Positions 59,536 to 64,000 of a stretch of 64,000 bases of DNA are shown here, in pieces. Both the position numbers and the translations under genes were made by a program. Origin of the DNA: Amphritea atlantica (lineage in GTDB: Bacteria > Pseudomonadota > Gammaproteobacteria > Pseudomonadales > Balneatricaceae). The notes under the pieces were generated by a model, which saw nothing but the letters and a program-made list of their open reading frames with translations, was not told the DNA's origin and searched no databases. Position 1 is the first letter of the stretch. Every line of letters starts with the position of its first letter. The stretch is from NCBI GenBank assembly GCA_024397875.1, contig CP073344.1:1665001-1729000 (forward strand). Reading direction: 5' to 3'.

Positions 59536-60564
59536 TTATAGCGAAGGAACGACCGTTTCATCGTGATTTTTTGTATCACCCAGAAGAATCATTTTATTTC
59601 GGCTGATCGTTCTTACCAGCGCGGCATAATCCGCAGCCCCATCACCATCCGGAAGAAACTCAAAGATCGTCTCTCCGTGGGAGGGTGAACGGCTTAGCTG
59701 TTCGTCATACCGTATCGGTGTACATACCTTGTCTCCGTAGAGGCTCTGGAGCTTGCGGTAGATATTTTTCGGTTGTTCCACCCGGGTATCGAGAAAGGTC
59801 GGCAGGATATAATTGAGATCGATATCCTTATATTTCTTTATCGCATGGAGGTTCTTGGTAAATTCAGCCAGACCGTGAAGCGACATCACTTCAAGGGAGA
59901 CAGGCGTGAGTACCTCTGTGGCATAAAAAAGAACGTTAACGGTCAACTGATCCCAGCCGGGAGAGGTATCAATGATGACGTAGTCATAGTCTTTATCGAT
60001 ACTGTCCAGTGCCTCAGACAGGGTCCATTCAGAACCAAAACTTTTTTTATCAATAATGCGTTTGACACCGGCTAATGATCTGCCTCCGCTGAGGAGCCAT
60101 AAGTTAGGTCTGGCCTCAAAAATGGTTTCTTTCGGTGTCAGCTCTCCGGTTAGCAACTCTGTCAGCCCCGCAGGTGGCTTCTTGCCGAGCATAAAGGAGG
60201 ATTGCCCCTGAGTATCAGTATCAATTAACAATACCTTATATCCGGCCATTGCCAGGCCCGCACTCAGACTGACCGCTGTGGTGGTTTTACCCACACCACC
60301 TTTGCTTAATGAAACGCAGATTTTTCTCGGGGTCTTACGTTCACCGGTCGCCTGAGGCTCTGACATGCCCGCCGCAGGCTGAGGGGATGTTGGCGCAGGG
60401 GCGGCAGCAGCAGGCGTCGGCTGAACACCATCGTTGTTATCCAGATTGATCAGAAATTTATGCTCACACGCCTTACACCGCACAACGAAGCGTTTCTTTG
60501 CAGCGACCTTGCTGGTATCAGCATGATGTTTACGAGAACAGTTTGGGCAAACAATAATAGTCAT
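59536..60564 (-). CDS. ParA-family ATPase with N-terminal zinc ribbon
   Basis: 342 residues. N-terminal zinc ribbon of the MJ0042 type with C6, C9, C30 and C33 (CPNC and CKAC), an Ala/Pro/Gln linker (about 48-75), then a ParA/MinD ATPase with deviant Walker A SKGGVGKTT (K88, K93), LLIDTDTQG and the switch region YVIIDTSPGWDQL. ParA ATPases position DNA or protein cargo by ATP-dependent patterning. No ParB gene is adjacent, so this is an orphan ParA. It overlaps the upstream 105-residue gene by 4 bases (ATGA). Confidence 0.88.
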   Translation of the reverse strand: MTIIVCPNCSRKHHADTSKVAAKKRFVVRCKACEHKFLINLDNNDGVQPTPAAAAPAPTSPQPAAGMSEPQATGERKTPRKICVSLSKGGVGKTTTAVSLSAGLAMAGYKVLLIDTDTQGQSSFMLGKKPPAGLTELLTGELTPKETIFEARPNLWLLSGGRSLAGVKRIIDKKSFGSEWTLSEALDSIDKDYDYVIIDTSPGWDQLTVNVLFYATEVLTPVSLEVMSLHGLAEFTKNLHAIKKYKDIDLNYILPTFLDTRVEQPKNIYRKLQSLYGDKVCTPIRYDEQLSRSPSHGETIFEFLPDGDGAADYAALVRTISRNKMILLGDTKNHDETVVPSL

Positions 60565-60878
60565 GGGTTAGCCTTCTTAAGATCTTCCAGGATTGCTTTT
60601 AAGGCAATCTTAGCCAGTCTTTCCACTGAAACGGTTGTATTGGACTTGGTGATAAATTTCAGACTGATTTTTCCTTTCAGCTTCCATGCATGGATCTCAA
60701 ACTGATCACTGTCTGTTTTCCAGATCAATTCACCCTGATCCTTCCGGGAACCGTTTAAAGGTGTACTTTCTGTGTCGCAAAAAATTATATTATTGAGTTG
60801 CTGAAGCTCATCGATATCGTCACCGACCTCCTCGCTCAGCAACAGGCCCATAATGTCTAACTTTTCATTTTCAGGCAT
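60561..60878 (-). CDS. 105-residue protein of unknown function, PilZ-ParA operon
   Basis: 105 residues, soluble, acidic N-terminal half (EKLDIMGLLLSEEVGDDIDE), a central strand-rich part (FEIHAWKLKGKISLKFITKS) and a C-terminal helix with Leu/Ile/Lys. No family recognised. It overlaps its PilZ-encoding upstream neighbour by 8 bases and the ParA downstream by 4, so the three proteins are made in coupled fashion. An adaptor between PilZ protein and ParA is one possibility. Confidence 0.75.
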   Translation of the reverse strand: MPENEKLDIMGLLLSEEVGDDIDELQQLNNIIFCDTESTPLNGSRKDQGELIWKTDSDQFEIHAWKLKGKISLKFITKSNTTVSVERLAKIALKAILEDLKKANP

Positions 60879-61278
60879 TATTAAAAATCTCTTTCCGGAG
60901 GGTGGCTAACTTTTTCTCTAAAGACTTTAAGGTATTGTCGTCGACCTTCAACCACTGAATTCCGCAGATCCAGTTGCCATCGCCATCAAGGGATGCATGA
61001 ACAACTTCGCCTTCTAAACCGTCAAAATTCTCATCGCCCAGCGTGAGCTTGCAGCTTGGCTGAATATCTTCAGATGATAACGGTGAGGCCGATTCGATAC
61101 CGATACATACTCCTTCGGTGCTGATATCCAGCAGCGGGTATGTCTTGCCGTTGGCTTCCAGAAAATTGGCATCCCTGTCCTTAATAGGCAGGCGATATGA
61201 TTTACGGGAGACAAGTATTGATTCTGAGTCACTCGAAATTTCTTCAAATTCAAGAGTGTCATCATTTATGAGTTTCAT
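60871..61278 (-). CDS. PilZ-domain protein, first gene of PilZ-ParA operon
   Basis: 135 residues. Both c-di-GMP contacts are present: RKSYR (R25, R29) and DISTEG (51-56), followed by a beta-barrel with GEVVHASLDGDGNWICGIQW and a C-terminal helix (LKSLEKKLATLRKEI) that could mediate oligomers. It is a near-minimal PilZ domain with a 24-residue acidic N-terminal extension. GAGG lies 8 bases before the ATG. Confidence 0.85.
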   Translation of the reverse strand: MKLINDDTLEFEEISSDSESILVSRKSYRLPIKDRDANFLEANGKTYPLLDISTEGVCIGIESASPLSSEDIQPSCKLTLGDENFDGLEGEVVHASLDGDGNWICGIQWLKVDDNTLKSLEKKLATLRKEIFNNA

Positions 61279-61788
61279 CGAACAACCTCTGTGATAACCA
61301 TGTCTATCCTCGCATAGATATAATCAGACAGACCCTGTACATATCTGATTTGGAGGCCGATAAAGCTGAGAAAGACACAAAAAGTCTATAATTAAAGATA
61401 TTTAAAAAATACAGCTTATCAATCCCATATAAGCAATATTTACGGTCTTTCTCAAGCAAGCCACCTCTTAAAATGGGTATCACCCGCAAAAGATTCCGCT
61501 TCCCGGAAGGGATGATACAGGAAATAGTTGAACAACTGTTTGAATCAGTACAGCTGCGGCGCTTATTCTGGGGGAATGGAGCGTGCTTATTGTTGCAAAC
61601 GTTTTACTCTGAGGGCCGTCTTCTACATAATCTATGATCTGCATCAGATTTTGATGCGGCGGGTACGGATTCATTGCTGACCATGCCGTTGGATCTGCCC
61701 GAAAGTATCTGCTGTTGTGTACCATTGATATATATCCGTTAACAGGGGGATTATTAATACTGTAACGTTGCTGTCTACTGCTCAGCTG
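61279..61788. other. Intergenic region between PilZ-ParA operon and ndh
   Basis: 510 bases between divergent units; short frames on the minus strand (61304-61489, 61480-61725) lack family resemblance and are not called. A GCATCA/TGATGC hairpin lies near 61640-61656. A possible -35 TTGATA (61725-61730) precedes AT-rich sequence near 61750-61760 with no good -10 at ideal spacing. The ndh leader and the PilZ promoter are presumably here. Confidence 0.5.
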
Positions 61789-61831
61789 AGTCAGGTTAGC
61801 GCTGATGCGTGAGCGCTAACCTGACTTTTTT
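61789..61831 (+). terminator. Terminator hairpin abutting the ndh ribosome site
   Basis: A 15-bp perfect stem, left arm 61789-61803 and right arm 61812-61826 (AGCGCTAACCTGACT), with an 8-nt loop and T run to 61831. The TGAGGA ribosome site of ndh begins at 61831. There is no room for a promoter between hairpin and gene. Confidence 0.88.
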
Positions 61832-61842
61832 GAGGATTTGTA

Positions 61843-63132
61843 ATGAAAACAATTGTAATCGTAGGGGGAGGGGCCGGCGGTCTTGAGTTAGCAACACAAC
61901 TCGGACACAAGCTGGGCAAAAAGAAACGCGCCAATATCATTCTGGTTGATCGTAACCGCAGCCATATATGGAAACCGTTGTTGCATGAAGTCGCCACCGG
62001 CTCGCTGGATATGAACAGTGATGGTGTAGTCTATCGGGCGCATTCGGCTGCGCATCATTATCAGTTTCAGCTGGGCACCATGATCGGTTTGGACCGGGTG
62101 GCTAAAACGATCCGGTTGCAATCGTTGAAAGATGATGAGGGCAAGGAGGTGCTGCCAGAACGGGAGATCACTTTTGATACTCTGGTGATGGCGGTGGGCA
62201 GTGTCAGTAACGACTTTGGCACGCCGGGCGTTGCAGAGCACAGCTTTTTTCTCGACTCCCACCAGCAGGCCGAGCGCTTCCATCGGGCGCTGTTAAACCA
62301 GTTTTTACGGATTAACCAGAAGTCCTCAGATGCCAAGTTACGTCTGGCGATTGTCGGTGGCGGTGCTACCGGTGTCGAGTTGGCGGCAGAGCTCTATCAT
62401 GTTGCCGACATGCTTAAAATTTACGGTATGCCTGATATGTCAGGTAAACGACTCTGCATTGACCTGATTGAGGCCGGACCGCGTATTTTACCCGCACTGC
62501 CGGTTCGGATCGCGACAACGGCTAAAAAAGAGCTGATGGCTCTGGGCATTACCATTCATGAGAATGTACGGGTAACCAGCGCGACGGATGAAGGCTTTGT
62601 GACCCATGAGGATACCCTGATTGGTGCGGATCTTCGGGTCTGGGCTGCCGGGGTTAAGGCCCCGGACTTTATCAGGCAAATCGGTTTGTTTGATACCAAT
62701 CGCAATGGTCAGATCGTGGTTAAGCCCACCTTGCAGAGCACCGTCGATGATTCTGTGTTTGTCATCGGTGACTGTTGCGCCTGCGAGCAACCGGATGGCA
62801 GCTGGGTTCCGCCCCGGGCCCAATCAGCACATCAGATGGCCAGTCAGGTATATAAAAATATTATTGCCATGGAGCAGGGTAAGCCGTTGCAGGATTATAT
62901 CTATAAAGACCATGGCTCACTGGTTAACCTGAGTCGATATAGCACTGTTGGCAGCCTGATGGGTAATCTCACCAGTGGCTCAATGTTTATCGAAGGAAAG
63001 CTTGCCCGGCTGGTGTATATTTCACTCTACCGGATGCACCAGATTGCGATTCATGGCTGGCTCAGAGCGGCTGCGGTGTACTGGGCGCAGAAGATAAGCG
63101 GTACCGTAAAGCCGAAAATGAAGCTGCATTAA
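61843..63132 (+). CDS. ndh: Type II NADH dehydrogenase
   Basis: 429 residues. Non-proton-pumping, membrane-peripheral NADH:quinone oxidoreductase. FAD motif VIVGGGAGGLELATQLG, NADH motif LAIVGGGATGVELAAELYH, and FVIGDCCACEQPDG near residue 310, with an amphipathic C-terminus for membrane binding. It provides uncoupled NADH oxidation beside Na+-NQR. The ATG follows TGAGGA directly after a terminator-like hairpin, suggesting attenuation of its expression. Confidence 0.94.
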   Translation: MKTIVIVGGGAGGLELATQLGHKLGKKKRANIILVDRNRSHIWKPLLHEVATGSLDMNSDGVVYRAHSAAHHYQFQLGTMIGLDRVAKTIRLQSLKDDEGKEVLPEREITFDTLVMAVGSVSNDFGTPGVAEHSFFLDSHQQAERFHRALLNQFLRINQKSSDAKLRLAIVGGGATGVELAAELYHVADMLKIYGMPDMSGKRLCIDLIEAGPRILPALPVRIATTAKKELMALGITIHENVRVTSATDEGFVTHEDTLIGADLRVWAAGVKAPDFIRQIGLFDTNRNGQIVVKPTLQSTVDDSVFVIGDCCACEQPDGSWVPPRAQSAHQMASQVYKNIIAMEQGKPLQDYIYKDHGSLVNLSRYSTVGSLMGNLTSGSMFIEGKLARLVYISLYRMHQIAIHGWLRAAAVYWAQKISGTVKPKMKLH

Positions 63133-63183
63133 CACCCTGGCTCTGTCATTGTTAACCGTTATCGCTAACAGCACACAGGCATA

Positions 63184-63218
63184 AAAAAACCGGATCAGTT
63201 TAACTGATCCGGTTTTTT
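63184..63218. terminator. Bidirectional terminator between ndh and icd
   Basis: A run, CCGGATCAG, TTTAA loop, CTGATCCGG, T run. The 15-bp arms make it symmetrical for both converging genes. Confidence 0.93.
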
Positions 63219-63246
63219 ACAGGTAATTAGCCTGTCACTCTGGTTC

Positions 63247-64000
<754 letters not shown>

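Noticed and set aside
61304..61725. Two short minus-strand frames upstream of the PilZ gene
   Set aside because: No ribosome sites or family features; they overlap each other and the likely promoter region.

Overview
The window is chromosomal DNA of a marine gammaproteobacterium, most likely a relative of the Oceanospirillales (Amphritea / Neptuniibacter / Marinobacterium type). The reasons are a complete Na+-pumping NADH:quinone reductase operon, TRAP transport, a monomeric NADP isocitrate dehydrogenase, intermediate GC content, and a long core block (gap, nqr, apbE, sthA, PilZ, lolCD, comEC, exbBD, lpxK, kdsB, murB, rne, rluC) whose order resembles, from memory, the mfd-gap-nqr-sth-lol-lpxK-rne neighbourhood of Pseudomonas. 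No tRNA, rRNA, CRISPR array or prophage was recognised.

Region 1 (1-30.4 kb) is core. A long-form GAPDH is followed by nqrABCDEF-apbE-nqrM, where ApbE attaches FMN to NqrB/NqrC and NqrM helps build the iron centre. Then come sthA, a converging operon of PilZ protein, Tus-like replication-fork trap protein and small membrane protein, lolC-lolD, a DUF2062 gene, comEC, an ExbB/ExbD pair, lpxK-trm112-kdsB, a tyrosine phosphatase, murB, divergent rne and rluC, a KfrA-like coiled-coil protein, cysB and a second pseudouridine synthase. Intrinsic terminators separate the units cleanly.

Region 2 (30.4-40.1 kb) is metabolic and regulatory: a leftward operon of an XylR/DmpR-type sigma-54 activator, a GlcG/HbpS protein and a luciferase-like flavin monooxygenase; a LysR regulator; a PaaX-like repressor with a DUF2889 gene; and a TRAP transporter (DctP, DctQ, DctM) with a UspA-type protein.

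Region 3 (40.1-57.1 kb) is accessory. An IS110/IS1111-type element interrupts the uspA terminator. After it come LysR regulators, a zeta-class GST, an EAL-HDOD protein, a YlqF GTPase, a CDGSH iron-sulfur protein with a structured leader, a YhiN-type flavoprotein, a membrane diguanylate cyclase, a FAD monooxygenase, and an RsgA paralogue behind a leader-peptide-like 5' region. A hydrolase/CGNR-regulator pair and a chemoreceptor lie between two identical 62-bp direct repeats.

Region 4 (57.1-64 kb) holds an OsmC-YcaO fusion; a leftward three-gene operon of a PilZ protein, an unknown 105-residue protein and a zinc-ribbon ParA ATPase, the best candidate here for an undescribed system; NDH-2 behind a strong terminator hairpin that abuts its ribosome site; and the 3' part of icd. 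Both sodium-pumping and non-pumping NADH dehydrogenases are therefore present. Three c-di-GMP themes recur: two PilZ operons, a GGDEF enzyme and an EAL-HDOD protein.
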